A stretch of DNA of 39,974 nt from Akkermansiaceae bacterium (lineage in GTDB: Bacteria > Verrucomicrobiota > Verrucomicrobiia > Verrucomicrobiales > Akkermansiaceae): NCBI GenBank assembly GCA_023263995.1, contig JALQTQ010000006.1:1-39974 (forward strand). Direction: 5' to 3'. The translations under genes and the position numbers were made by a program. The notes under the pieces were generated by a model, which was not told the origin of the DNA, searched no databases, and saw only the letters and a list, made by a program, of their open reading frames with translations. Below are positions 14,410 to 22,521 of this stretch, piece after piece (within the stretch, counting starts at the first letter, position 1; the number at the start of each line of letters is the position of its first letter).

Positions 14410-16994
14410 GCCGCAAAATGGTCAAGCTGCCGGGCCGCCTGTTCGAGCGCGATGATCAATTCCTGCAAGGCCTCGTCGTTTGTCGGATGATGCGAGAGGG
14501 CATCCAGAGATTGGCCCACTGATTCGAGCGGAAAGGTGGCAAGAGCGGTGGTGAGCCGATGCCTGATTTTTGAGACCACCTCGGCGAGCATCTCCACCGG
14601 CGACTTTTGTAGTTCGAGAACCGCTTGCCGCAATTCTCGAGCCATCAAGGAAGCCAAACGGGCTTTCTTCTCCGTGTCGTCCGGATGGACCCGCACCAAG
14701 GCTTCGGAAAAGCCCGATTCCAAGGCCGCCGAAAGGACTTTGATCAAGTCTTCCCGCGTGAAAGGCTTGAGCAAGACGTCCCGGATCCCGGTGTCCTTCA
14801 ACCCGTCGTTCGCCGCCGCCGTCACCTGAGCGGTCACCAAAATCAGTGACGGCTCAGAACCATCTGCCGCCATCTTCCTGGCCAGCTCAATTCCCGAACC
14901 ATCGGGCAACTGCAAATCCAACATCACGAGGTCAAAGGTTTCCCCTCGAAAGCGGGCCAACCCAGCCGCGGCGGTTTCAACGCAGACCAAGTCAATTCCA
15001 CTTCCTTCGAGACTCAGGGCCATGACTTCCTGATTCGAGAGAGTGTCCTCGACATAGAGGATCCGCTTCCCATAGGCCCATCCCGCCTTCCGGTCGCGAT
15101 CCGGCTTCGCCCCTGCCTCTTCCGGCTCGGTCCGAGGATAGGGCAGCTCAAATCGAAAGACCGCTCCCCCACCGTCCGGGCACTCCAACACCAAGACGCC
15201 CCCCTGCTGCTCAACCAATTGACGCGAGACCGGGAGTCCCAGTCCGGCTCCCGCTCCACGGCCGTCGCCTTCGCTGACAAAAGGCTTGAAAATCGTCTCC
15301 CACCGCGTCTCCGGCACGCCCGGTCCGGAGTCGGCCACCTTGCCAATCAAGCAGCCATCCTCGTAGGAAAGTTCGAGCGACACCTTGCCCTCCTCGGTGA
15401 ATTTCAAGGCGTTCGAAAGAAGGTTGTTCAAGACTTGCCGCAGGCGCACCGCGTCCCCCCGCACCCAGAGACTCGACGGCAAGGCCAGCTCGAGCCCCAG
15501 GCCTTTCGCCATCGCTGTGGGACGGAAAACCCCGGCCACCTCGCGTCCCACTCCGGCAGCATCAAAGGCCTCCTCAGCGAAACTCACACCCCCCTCGTGC
15601 AGCCGGGTGTAATCCAGCGCGGTATTCAAAAGATCCATCAGATTGTTGATCGAGGAATGCAAGGACGACAGGATGGGGCGCTGTCTTGCCTGCGGCTCGT
15701 TGGCTTCAAGCGCCCTCACCAGCCCCACGATGGCATTCATCGGGGTCCGGATCTCATGGCTCATCACCGCCAGGAAATGATCCTTGGCCGCTTCCGCCTC
15801 CTCCGCTTCCACACGGGCCCGATGCAGTTCGCCCACCTGCTCACGCACCTTCACCGCCATCTCTTCGAAGCGTTCGATGGCAACCCCGATCTCATCCCGA
15901 GTCGCATCGCCCACCCTCACTTCACCATCGCGCCGGGCATCAAAGCGTCGCAAGGCCCGCGACAGGCGCGCCAGCCTCCTCGAAAAAAACGAGGCAATGA
16001 CCAAAGCCAGCAAGGCCCCCCCCAGCCCCGCTGAGACTGTGATCCACCAACCTCGGGTGCGCGCCCGCGCCAACACCGGACGCCAGGCCTCATCGCGCAA
16101 GGACGCCTGCAGACGGAGCCTTCGCGGCGGCCACTCGCCCGCCTCCAAATTCCGCATGACGGTCAACCCTTCTTCCTCCCGCTTTTGTGAAAAACGAACC
16201 CCGTGCCCCAAATCCGTCCCAAACACCGCCTCCTCGTCAGGATGCATGAGAAAATCCCCTTTTTCATCTCCCAAAAACACCTCGGCCTCGGGTGAAGCCA
16301 ATCGCCGTAACTCCATGAAAAGAAGACTGACATCGGCATTGATGATCAACATCACTTCCTCTCCAGGCTCCACCCGGATCCGGATGGCTGCCCGAATCGT
16401 CGGAAGAATCGGCTGCGTGATTTTCCCATACTCGCGATTCAAGTTGATCTCGGATAAGAAAACCTCACCCGGCGGAACCTTGAGGGCTTCCTGAAAGTAA
16501 TCCCGCCCGCCCTTGGCCTGCAACTGCCCGAGCGGCGTGACCCGTAGGTCTTCCCCCCGACGATCCAGCCTCAAAATCTCCCGCCCTTCGTTCTCCCCCG
16601 AACTCTCAAGCAACCGCATCTGGATATAGTTCGGCTTTCCCGCAAAGACCGCCCGGAATCCATCCTCGACCAGCGCACGCCAGCGTCCCTCGTCCTCCGC
16701 TCCCCGGGCTTCGAGAAACTCCCGCACCACCGGCGACCGCGAGGCGGCCCGGGCATCTTCCTCCAAGGTCTGCAGCCAGGTCTGCAATCGCAACTCAATC
16801 ACGCGAGCATCCTGCTCGACCGTCTCGCGCCACCCCTCCAGCAACTGCTCCCGCGTGTCTCGATAAGAAATCCACCCCGACCCCCCTACCGCCAAGGCCA
16901 GCACGACCGCCCACACCACCGCAAAACGGACCGCCATGGAATGCCGCCAGCTCACTTTGGACCGATCTAAGAAATCCTCCGCCACCCTAAGCAA
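14406..16994 (-). CDS. Hybrid sensor histidine kinase (HK-REC-Hpt-like)
   Basis: An 862-residue membrane kinase. A transmembrane helix near 22-40 is followed by a periplasmic sensor of about 270 residues with a Cache-like layout (YIQMRLL, GRDYFQEAL, and GDFLMHPDEEAVFG). A second helix lies at about 316-336, then a HAMP-like linker and a short coiled coil. HisKA has His413 in SHEIRTPMNAIVG. The HATPase domain has the N box (NNLLSNALKFT, 523-533), DSGPGV (555-560), IFKPF, and GAGLGL. A receiver domain (about 642-758) has Glu649/Asp650, phosphoacceptor Asp693 and Lys743. The C-terminal helix bundle (about 775-860) contains RHRLTTAL with His812 where Hpt domains carry their histidine. All residues for a phosphorelay seem present. 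The ligand and partner regulator are not evident. The gene is divergent from the haloperoxidase. Confidence 0.93.
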   Translation of the reverse strand: MLRVAEDFLDRSKVSWRHSMAVRFAVVWAVVLALAVGGSGWISYRDTREQLLEGWRETVEQDARVIELRLQTWLQTLEEDARAASRSPVVREFLEARGAEDEGRWRALVEDGFRAVFAGKPNYIQMRLLESSGENEGREILRLDRRGEDLRVTPLGQLQAKGGRDYFQEALKVPPGEVFLSEINLNREYGKITQPILPTIRAAIRIRVEPGEEVMLIINADVSLLFMELRRLASPEAEVFLGDEKGDFLMHPDEEAVFGTDLGHGVRFSQKREEEGLTVMRNLEAGEWPPRRLRLQASLRDEAWRPVLARARTRGWWITVSAGLGGALLALVIASFFSRRLARLSRALRRFDARRDGEVRVGDATRDEIGVAIERFEEMAVKVREQVGELHRARVEAEEAEAAKDHFLAVMSHEIRTPMNAIVGLVRALEANEPQARQRPILSSLHSSINNLMDLLNTALDYTRLHEGGVSFAEEAFDAAGVGREVAGVFRPTAMAKGLGLELALPSSLWVRGDAVRLRQVLNNLLSNALKFTEEGKVSLELSYEDGCLIGKVADSGPGVPETRWETIFKPFVSEGDGRGAGAGLGLPVSRQLVEQQGGVLVLECPDGGGAVFRFELPYPRTEPEEAGAKPDRDRKAGWAYGKRILYVEDTLSNQEVMALSLEGSGIDLVCVETAAAGLARFRGETFDLVMLDLQLPDGSGIELARKMAADGSEPSLILVTAQVTAAANDGLKDTGIRDVLLKPFTREDLIKVLSAALESGFSEALVRVHPDDTEKKARLASLMARELRQAVLELQKSPVEMLAEVVSKIRHRLTTALATFPLESVGQSLDALSHHPTNDEALQELIIALEQAARQLDHFAA

Positions 16995-17139
16995 GTCTGC
17001 AACGATCCCCCGGCGCTGGCAATAGCCACTTGCCCCCCCAAGCGATCCATCCCGGCAAAACTGCCGCTGATCATTTCATCTTGTCGATTCATCCATCAAA
17101 GCGTGCCCGATTTCAGACTGGCACGTATCATGAAGCTCT
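16995..17139. promoter_or_regulatory. Divergent intergenic region of kinase and haloperoxidase
   Basis: A 145-bp spacer between the start of the minus-strand histidine kinase and the plus-strand haloperoxidase; promoters for both must lie here or overlap the gene starts. A weak GAAG element precedes the haloperoxidase ATG. No convincing -35/-10 pair or operator was identified. Confidence 0.4.
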
Positions 17140-18699
17140 ATGTCCACACGCAAAATACCCCTGACCCGGCTCGCCCTCGCCGCCGCCGTCCTCCTCGCCG
17201 CCCCCTCGTCGGCCCAAAAGGTTCCCGGACTGAAACCCGGCGAACACCAACCATCGGCCGCCTACCGCTGGCTCGAGATTGTCCTCGAGGCCTCGGCCCG
17301 CGACGTCGAACGCGTCGGTGCCATGCCCACCATCCTTTCCCGCCAGATGGCCATTCCCTGCACGGCCATGTTCAATGCCTGGGCCGCCTACGACGACAAG
17401 GCCGTGGGCACCGAATACGGCAGCAAACTCCGCCGCCCCAAAGACGAGCGCACCCAGAAGAACAAGGAAACGGCCATCGCCTACGCGACCTACCGCACCG
17501 CGGTCGATCAACTCCCCCACTTCAAGGACTACCTCACCGGGGAAATGAAAAAGATGGGCTACGATCCGATGGACCAATCGATGGATTCCGCCACTCCGGT
17601 CGGCATCGGCAACCTCGTCGCCCAAGCCCTTCTCAAGCGCCGGCACCACGACGGAGCCAACCAACTGGGGGACGAAGCCGGATCAAACGGCGAGCCTTAC
17701 TCGGACTACACGATGTATCGCCCGGTCAACACCCCCGACAAGATCGTGGATCCCGACCGCTGGCAGCCCATTCCCTTCGTCAATGACGATGGCACCACCT
17801 TCGCCCCCGGATTCCTCACCCCGCACTGGTATCGGGTGAAGCCTTTTGCTCTCGAAAGTGCCCACCAGTTCCGTCCCGGGCCGCCGCCTCTCGCCGGTGA
17901 AAACCAACTCCTCAAGGAAGTCCTCGAGTGCATCGACTTCAACGCTTCTCTCACGCCCGAACAGAAGGCCATCGTGGAATTCATGCGCGACGGCCCCCGC
18001 TCGACCGGTCAGTCCGGCCACTGGCTCCGTTTTGCGATGGCCGTTTCGCAGCGCGACAAGAACGAGCTCGACCGCGACGTGAAGCTCTTCTTCGCCATCG
18101 GCAACACCGCCCTTGACGCCTTCATCGCGGCTTGGGACTCGAAGCGCTACTTTGACAGCTCCCGCCCCTGGACCCTCGTCCGCTACTACTTCACCGGCAA
18201 GACCATCCAGGGTTGGGCCGGCCCCGGCAAGGGCGTGGTCAACATCCCCGGCGAGAAATGGCACCCCTACTCGCCCGCCAACTTCGTCACCCCTCCCTTC
18301 CCCGGATACGTCTCCGGCCACAGTGCGGTCAGCGGGGCCTGCGCCCGCATGCTCAAACACTTCACCGGCTCCGACCACTGCGGCCTGGTGGAACCCCGCA
18401 CGGCCGGCGAAATCACCGAGGAGGGATTCAGCTGCCAGAAAATGCAGCAACTCCACGGCAAATCGCTCGCCGAAATGATCGGGGGCGACGCCCACAAGTC
18501 CTGCGACGTCACCCTGCAACTGCCCACCTTCACCGAGGTCGCCGAACTGGCCGGCATCTCCCGGGTCCTCGGCGGATATCACATCCAGGCCGACAACGTG
18601 GAAGGCCTCAAGCTGGGCCGCAACGTCTCCGACTTCATCTGGCCGGAAATCCAGAAATACTTCGACGGCACCGCCAAAGGCTCGATGGCCTCGAATTGA
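17140..18699 (+). CDS. Vanadium-dependent haloperoxidase / PAP2-like protein
   Basis: A 519-residue exported protein with a signal peptide (MSTRKIPLTRLALAAAVLLAAPSSAQ). The vanadate-binding (or phosphatase) residues can be read: Lys335 and Arg342 in KRYFDSSRPW, His394 in GYVSGHSAVSGA, and Arg475 and His481 in SRVLGGYHIQAD. The Lys-Arg spacing of 7 and the final Arg-His spacing of 6 agree with fungal and algal vanadium haloperoxidases. Members oxidise halides with hydrogen peroxide in the periplasm or outside the cell; the acid phosphatase PAP2 relatives share the site, so the activity is inferred. The gene is monocistronic: divergent from the kinase upstream and closed by a strong terminator at 18720-18765. 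Confidence 0.9.
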   Translation: MSTRKIPLTRLALAAAVLLAAPSSAQKVPGLKPGEHQPSAAYRWLEIVLEASARDVERVGAMPTILSRQMAIPCTAMFNAWAAYDDKAVGTEYGSKLRRPKDERTQKNKETAIAYATYRTAVDQLPHFKDYLTGEMKKMGYDPMDQSMDSATPVGIGNLVAQALLKRRHHDGANQLGDEAGSNGEPYSDYTMYRPVNTPDKIVDPDRWQPIPFVNDDGTTFAPGFLTPHWYRVKPFALESAHQFRPGPPPLAGENQLLKEVLECIDFNASLTPEQKAIVEFMRDGPRSTGQSGHWLRFAMAVSQRDKNELDRDVKLFFAIGNTALDAFIAAWDSKRYFDSSRPWTLVRYYFTGKTIQGWAGPGKGVVNIPGEKWHPYSPANFVTPPFPGYVSGHSAVSGACARMLKHFTGSDHCGLVEPRTAGEITEEGFSCQKMQQLHGKSLAEMIGGDAHKSCDVTLQLPTFTEVAELAGISRVLGGYHIQADNVEGLKLGRNVSDFIWPEIQKYFDGTAKGSMASN

Positions 18700-18719
18700 T
18701 TCGTTCGTGCGTGTTAGGG

Positions 18720-18765
18720 TCACCCGCCAACCGCTTCCCTCCTGCGGTTGGCGGGTGATTTTTTT
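18720..18765 (+). terminator. Rho-independent terminator of the haloperoxidase gene
   Basis: A perfect 15-bp stem (18720-18734, tcacccgccaaccgc, with 18744-18758) encloses a 9-nt loop and is followed by seven T residues (18759-18765). It lies 21 bp after the haloperoxidase stop and 46 bp before the LytTR regulator, so the regulator needs its own promoter or readthrough. Confidence 0.95.
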
Positions 18766-18810
18766 CATCCTTCAAATTTCCCTGTCCAGATCTCAGAGTT
18801 CACGGAAACC

Positions 18811-19497
18811 ATGAAGTGCCTCGTTGTTGACGACGACCCCCTCACTTGCGATCTCGTCGAAGGTTACCTCGAGCAGATTGGAGGCCTTGATTACTGCCTC
18901 AAGATCAACGACGGCTCCACCGCCCTCCAGCTCCTCGCCGCCGAATCCTTCGACGTGGTCTTCCTCGACCTCCAGCTGCCGGGCATCGATGGCGTCTCCC
19001 TCCTCAAGGCCCTCAGCCGCGACACCCCTGTCATCATCATCAGTGCCGATGATCAGTTCGGGGCCGAAAGCTACCAGTTCGACGTCGTCGACTACCTCGT
19101 CAAACCCCTTGAGTTCAGCCGCTTCGCCAAGGCGGTTCTCAAGCTGAAAACCCGGAGCACCGATTCTCCCACTCCCCCGGACGACGCCCTCTTTCTCAAG
19201 GACAATACCACCATTCACCGCATCGACCTCGCCCGTCTCCGCTACATCGAATCCCAGGGCAACTACGCATCCTTCGTCTTCGAGGACGGCAAGCCCATCC
19301 TCAGCCTGATCACCCTCTCCAAACTGCTCACGCTCCTCCCCGACCACTTCATGCGCATCCACCGCTCCTACATCGTCAATCTCCACACCATTCGGCAAAT
19401 CGACGGCAACCAGCTCGACCCCGGCACCGGCCAGAAACTCCCCATCAGCAAATCCCACCGCGAGGAACTCCACGAAAAACTCAAGATCATCAATTGA
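18811..19497 (+). CDS. LytTR-family response regulator
   Basis: A 228-residue two-domain regulator. The receiver domain (1-120) has the acidic pocket Asp7/Asp8, phosphoacceptor Asp53 (VVFLDLQLPG), a Ser in IIISADD and Lys98 (LVKPLEF). The LytTR DNA-binding domain (about 125-225) shows RLRYIESQGNYASFVF and FMRIHRSYIVNLHTI, the usual signatures. The start ATG at 18811 is preceded by GGAA at a proper distance; longer in-frame versions would begin inside the terminator stem. It probably responds to a histidine kinase; no kinase is adjacent on this strand, and the hybrid kinase at 14406-16994 is separated by the haloperoxidase gene. LytTR regulators often control their own or neighbouring exported-product genes; the target is unknown. 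Confidence 0.95.
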   Translation: MKCLVVDDDPLTCDLVEGYLEQIGGLDYCLKINDGSTALQLLAAESFDVVFLDLQLPGIDGVSLLKALSRDTPVIIISADDQFGAESYQFDVVDYLVKPLEFSRFAKAVLKLKTRSTDSPTPPDDALFLKDNTTIHRIDLARLRYIESQGNYASFVFEDGKPILSLITLSKLLTLLPDHFMRIHRSYIVNLHTIRQIDGNQLDPGTGQKLPISKSHREELHEKLKIIN

Positions 19498-19590
19498 TCA
19501 TCTCTTGCGGTGGCCATGCCGCGAAAAGCAAATTCCCGCAATGAGTTTCAAGACAATGAAGGCACCTTCTTTGGGTTCATCAACAGGATG

Positions 19591-19661
19591 AGCCAGACGG
19601 AAGGCTGGCTTGTTGACAGCAACAAGCCAATCGCTCTGGTAAAGGAAATCAGGTGGCTTGT
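19591..19661. repeat. Overlapping inverted repeats between convergent genes
   Basis: A perfect 10-bp stem (19606-19615, tggcttgttg, with 19620-19629) closes a 4-nt loop. The upstream agccag (19591-19596) can instead pair with ctggct (19605-19610), and acaagcca (19622-19629) can instead pair with a further tggcttgt at 19654-19661. The hairpins are mutually exclusive. They sit between the convergent LytTR and ammonium transporter genes. There is no T-run on either strand, so a bidirectional terminator is possible but not typical. Confidence 0.6.
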
Positions 19662-19698
19662 CAGGCGAAGTCATCTGTCGCTTGAGCCAAGGAGAATC

Positions 19699-21009
19699 TT
19701 AGAATTCGCTGTAGGCGTCCTCTCCGTGCTCGGTGAGATCCATGCCGCGGTCTTCTTGTTCGTCCTCAACGCGAATGCCGATGAGAGCCTTGGTGACCAG
19801 CATGATGATGACGGTGGCTACCGCTGACCAGACGGCCGTTACCCCGATGCCGGTGAGCTGGATGCCCAGCTGTTTGCCTATGGGCTCCAAATTGCCCAGA
19901 CCACCCAGGGATTTCTGGCCAAAGAATGATAGCAAGATAGTGCCGAGAATTCCGCCGACACCGTGAACGGCAAAGACGTCAAGGGAATCATCGATTTTCA
20001 GCTTAATACGGATCAGGTTCACCGCGTAATAGCAGACGATGGCGGCAATGGCGCCGATGGCGATGGAACCCATGGGCCCGACGTTGCCGGAAGCAGGCGT
20101 GATAGTGGCGAGTCCCGCGATCAAGCCGGTGACCATGCCCACCAAGCTGGCTTTGCCGTTGCAAATACGCTCCATGATTCCCCACACGCCCGCAGCGGTG
20201 GCCGCGGACAAATGGGTCACGAGCATGGACATGCCAGCCCCTTGCCCGGCGCTGACTTGACTACCGGCGTTGAAGCCGAACCAGCCGACCCACAACATGG
20301 AGGCACCGATGTATACCATCCCGGGGTTGTGAGGGGGGTGTGGGTGCTCGGGGAAGCCACGGCGACGGCCCAGTATGATGGCCATCACGAGGGCGCTGAC
20401 CCCAGCTGTCGTGTGAACCACGATGCCTCCAGCAAGGTCCTGTATCCCCATTTCGGCGAGCCACCCGCCACCCCAGCACCAATGGCAGACGGGAGCGTAA
20501 ACGAGAATAAGCCAGAGGGCGGAGAAGACGAGAATGGCGCTGAACTTCATGCGCTCAACAACGGCTCCCACATAGAGTGCGGGGGTGATGATGGCAAAAG
20601 TCATCTGGAACATGATGAAGAGCGTTTCGGGCAGGGTGCCCGAGGTAGTGTCCGTGGTGACGCCCTTGAGAAAAGCGGTATCCAGATTGCCAATCCAGCC
20701 GCCGTTGCCTCCCTTGAAAGCGAGGCTGTAAAGGCATACCACCCACAAAACAGAGGCCATGAAAGCAATGCCAGAGCACTGGGCCATGACGGAGAGAACG
20801 TTTTTGGAGCGCACCAGACCACCATAGAAGAGGGCGAGGCCGGGCATCGTCATCAACAAGACGAGGGCAGTGGCAGTGAGGATCCAGGAGGTGTCACCTG
20901 AGTCGGTGGCGGCTACCGCAACCGCTTCCTCTGCGGATACTGCCGTAACGGTCACAAAAAATAAAAAGAGGAAGGTGACGATTTTTTTAAGGCGGTAATC
21001 TGAGTTCAT
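19699..21009 (-). CDS. amtB: Ammonium transporter (Amt/MEP family)
   Basis: The ATG at 21009 gives 436 residues and begins with a signal-like hydrophobic segment (YRLKKIVTFLFLFFVTVTAVSA), as in AmtB proteins with cleaved leaders; an in-frame start at 21054 would add 15 polar residues. About eleven transmembrane helices follow. The pore signature is present: the twin histidines lie in VHTTAGVSALV and VHGVGGILGTIL, and family motifs LVLLMTMPGLALFYGG, VGWFGFNAGS and GNVGPMGSIAIGAIA are clear. The protein is a trimeric channel moving ammonium/ammonia into the cell. The usual neighbour glnK (PII) is absent in this window, and no sigma-54 promoter was found upstream. The C-terminal tail (VEDEQEDRGMDLTEHGEDAYSEF) resembles the PII-interacting tail of AmtB. 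Confidence 0.96.
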   Translation of the reverse strand: MNSDYRLKKIVTFLFLFFVTVTAVSAEEAVAVAATDSGDTSWILTATALVLLMTMPGLALFYGGLVRSKNVLSVMAQCSGIAFMASVLWVVCLYSLAFKGGNGGWIGNLDTAFLKGVTTDTTSGTLPETLFIMFQMTFAIITPALYVGAVVERMKFSAILVFSALWLILVYAPVCHWCWGGGWLAEMGIQDLAGGIVVHTTAGVSALVMAIILGRRRGFPEHPHPPHNPGMVYIGASMLWVGWFGFNAGSQVSAGQGAGMSMLVTHLSAATAAGVWGIMERICNGKASLVGMVTGLIAGLATITPASGNVGPMGSIAIGAIAAIVCYYAVNLIRIKLKIDDSLDVFAVHGVGGILGTILLSFFGQKSLGGLGNLEPIGKQLGIQLTGIGVTAVWSAVATVIIMLVTKALIGIRVEDEQEDRGMDLTEHGEDAYSEF

Positions 21010-21511
21010 GGTCCGGTATGTATCTGGGTGGTGTGAGCTGGGCAAAAGAGTCATGTGAGGGCCCCACCAAGTTCTGTGCTCACTTCAGAGATGCCTCAAA
21101 ATGGGAGCGGGAGATGCTCTGCCCAGACTTTTTGATGTCAAGTTTCTTCACTGTGATGAGAGAGGCTTTATCAAAATTGGGGATGGCAGCAGCTTGTGCA
21201 AGTTTGCCAGAGAAGGATCTCTCTGGGTGAGCAATCGACCAGGGACAAGCGAGGTCGAATCAAATGCGCAGACTCTTTTCAGCGGATGGGGAAACAAAAG
21301 GATTGGGAATTTGACTCACAGGACCACGACGGAAGATCCCCCTTTTTCTCCAATGAGCTTATCCGCCCGTCCTGACCGACCTTATCTCCAAAAGCAAATT
21401 CCGAGCAATCTCGATCTGAAACCGAAGTGCTCGGAACAAGAAAAGGCACGATTGATAGAACGTGCCTTGTCGATGATCTAACCCAAAAACCAGGCCCCCT
21501 TGCTGCACCTA
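21010..21511. other. 502-bp intergenic region without a supported gene
   Basis: The stretch lies between the start of the ammonium transporter and the stop of the PEP-CTERM gene, both on the minus strand. It is less GC-rich than the genes around it. It should carry the amtB promoter (right next to 21009) and the terminator hairpin of the PEP-CTERM gene at 21438-21468. A plus-strand frame of 126 codons (21101-21481) has no ribosome binding site, an erratic composition and no recognisable motif, so it is not called. Confidence 0.6.
21438..21468 (-). terminator. Probable terminator of the PEP-CTERM gene
   Basis: On the minus strand a perfect 8-bp stem (aaggcacg, 21468-21461, with 21450-21443) encloses a 10-nt loop and runs into a T-rich stretch (ttttcttg). 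It lies about 44 bp downstream of the PEP-CTERM stop at 21512. The T-run is interrupted, so this is a moderate call. Confidence 0.5.
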
Positions 21512-22207
21512 TCAACGGCGGCGCCGAGCTAACATCGTCGTCGCGATGCAAAGGAGCAGAGGAAGCGCTGACGAAGGCTCGGGAATGGCAGAAACAGGGG
21601 AAGCAACAGCGCGAATCAGGGCATTTCCCGCGAAACCGAGCGAAGTAAATGTCCCGCCAAGCTCCGCAGTCCCGAGGTTGTTGAGATCCAACGGTGTCCC
21701 CGATGTATTGGCAAAAATCCAGCTCACTCCCGCATCACTGCTGGTATCCCGCGCCACAGCATAGTTCCCCAAGCCACCCGTTTCGATGTGTTGGAATCCC
21801 ACGAAGAAGTTGTCCCCAACCGGGATGGTCGTCGGGGTGCTAAAAGGGAAACTGACAAATGTATCTGTGTGAGAATTGGCCACGACTCCCGCGACAGAAT
21901 TCAGCACTTGAGCATCGGCCGGATTTCCATCGTTGTTGGGGTCACTCCAAATGGCAGCAAGGACCGGAGAACCATCTGCCGGGGCATCGCTGCTGGAATT
22001 CGCACCGAATGCGATTTGGAGACCCGTGATCTTCTCCATCCCTGATACCGAAGTAAACTGATTGAGCCAGACAATATCTGAATTAATGCTCATTCCAAGA
22101 GAACTCTCGCCGGAGCCATCGTCGACGGAGTAAACATCGGCCGAGGTTGGCAGGGTTGCAACGAGGAGAACCTGGGAAATTCGGCGGGTAAGTTGCTGTG
22201 CAGTCAC
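21512..22207 (-). CDS. PEP-CTERM exported protein
   Basis: From a GTG at 22207 with AGGA four bases before it, the product has 231 residues; a TTG at 22219 is an alternative start. The N-terminus (TAQQLTRRISQVLLVATLPTSA) acts as signal peptide. The mature part is a Ser/Thr/Asn/Gly-rich beta domain (VDDGSGESSLGMSINSDIV..., FFVGFQHIETGGLGNYAVA) of the kind found in exported adhesin-like proteins. The C-terminus is a PEP-CTERM sorting tag: AIPEPSSALPLLLCIATTML followed by ARRRR, that is Pro-Glu-Pro, hydrophobic helix and basic end. PEP-CTERM proteins are processed by exosortases and sent to the surface or extracellular polymer; no exosortase gene is in this window. The ligand of the domain is unknown. 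Confidence 0.85.
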   Translation of the reverse strand: MTAQQLTRRISQVLLVATLPTSADVYSVDDGSGESSLGMSINSDIVWLNQFTSVSGMEKITGLQIAFGANSSSDAPADGSPVLAAIWSDPNNDGNPADAQVLNSVAGVVANSHTDTFVSFPFSTPTTIPVGDNFFVGFQHIETGGLGNYAVARDTSSDAGVSWIFANTSGTPLDLNNLGTAELGGTFTSLGFAGNALIRAVASPVSAIPEPSSALPLLLCIATTMLARRRR

Positions 22208-22521
22208 CCCGTCCTGCAATTATCTGAAAAAAAGGTATCAACGCAAAAATTCCTTTTTTTTCGTCCGAGAAACAAGGCGTTCGCTAAAAAAATTAGCGAC
22301 CAGACCCAGCGTCGTGAAACCCTGAAAAAAACACCCCAGTTTATCTGCGAGAGAGGACACTTGGCTTGTCACCCTGTTTTTCTCGGGGACCTTCCCCCTA
22401 GACAGCATCTCATATTCACCAGCGTTCCCTCTTTCCTTTTCCCAAATTCCCCCCTATTTCGCCGTCGCCGAGGGGCACTTTCGCCCTTCACCATCCACCC
22501 TTCACCAGTCACATTCCCCCC
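22208..22521. promoter_or_regulatory. Divergent intergenic region upstream of lepA
   Basis: This 314-bp stretch separates the minus-strand PEP-CTERM gene from lepA and must contain both promoters. It holds A/T-rich tracts near 22225-22260 and a small perfect inverted repeat, tcgctaa (22281-22287) and ttagcga (22293-22299) around five A residues. That repeat is a possible operator or weak hairpin. No other gene is seen. Confidence 0.4.

Noticed and set aside
18748-18810. Upstream extension of the LytTR regulator
   Set aside because: The longer start lies inside the terminator stem; the ATG at 18811 has a GGAA site and fits the receiver-domain start.
21101-21481. 126-codon plus-strand frame between amtB and the PEP-CTERM gene
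   Set aside because: It has no ribosome binding site, family motif or coding-like composition, and it overlaps the terminator hairpin at 21438-21468.
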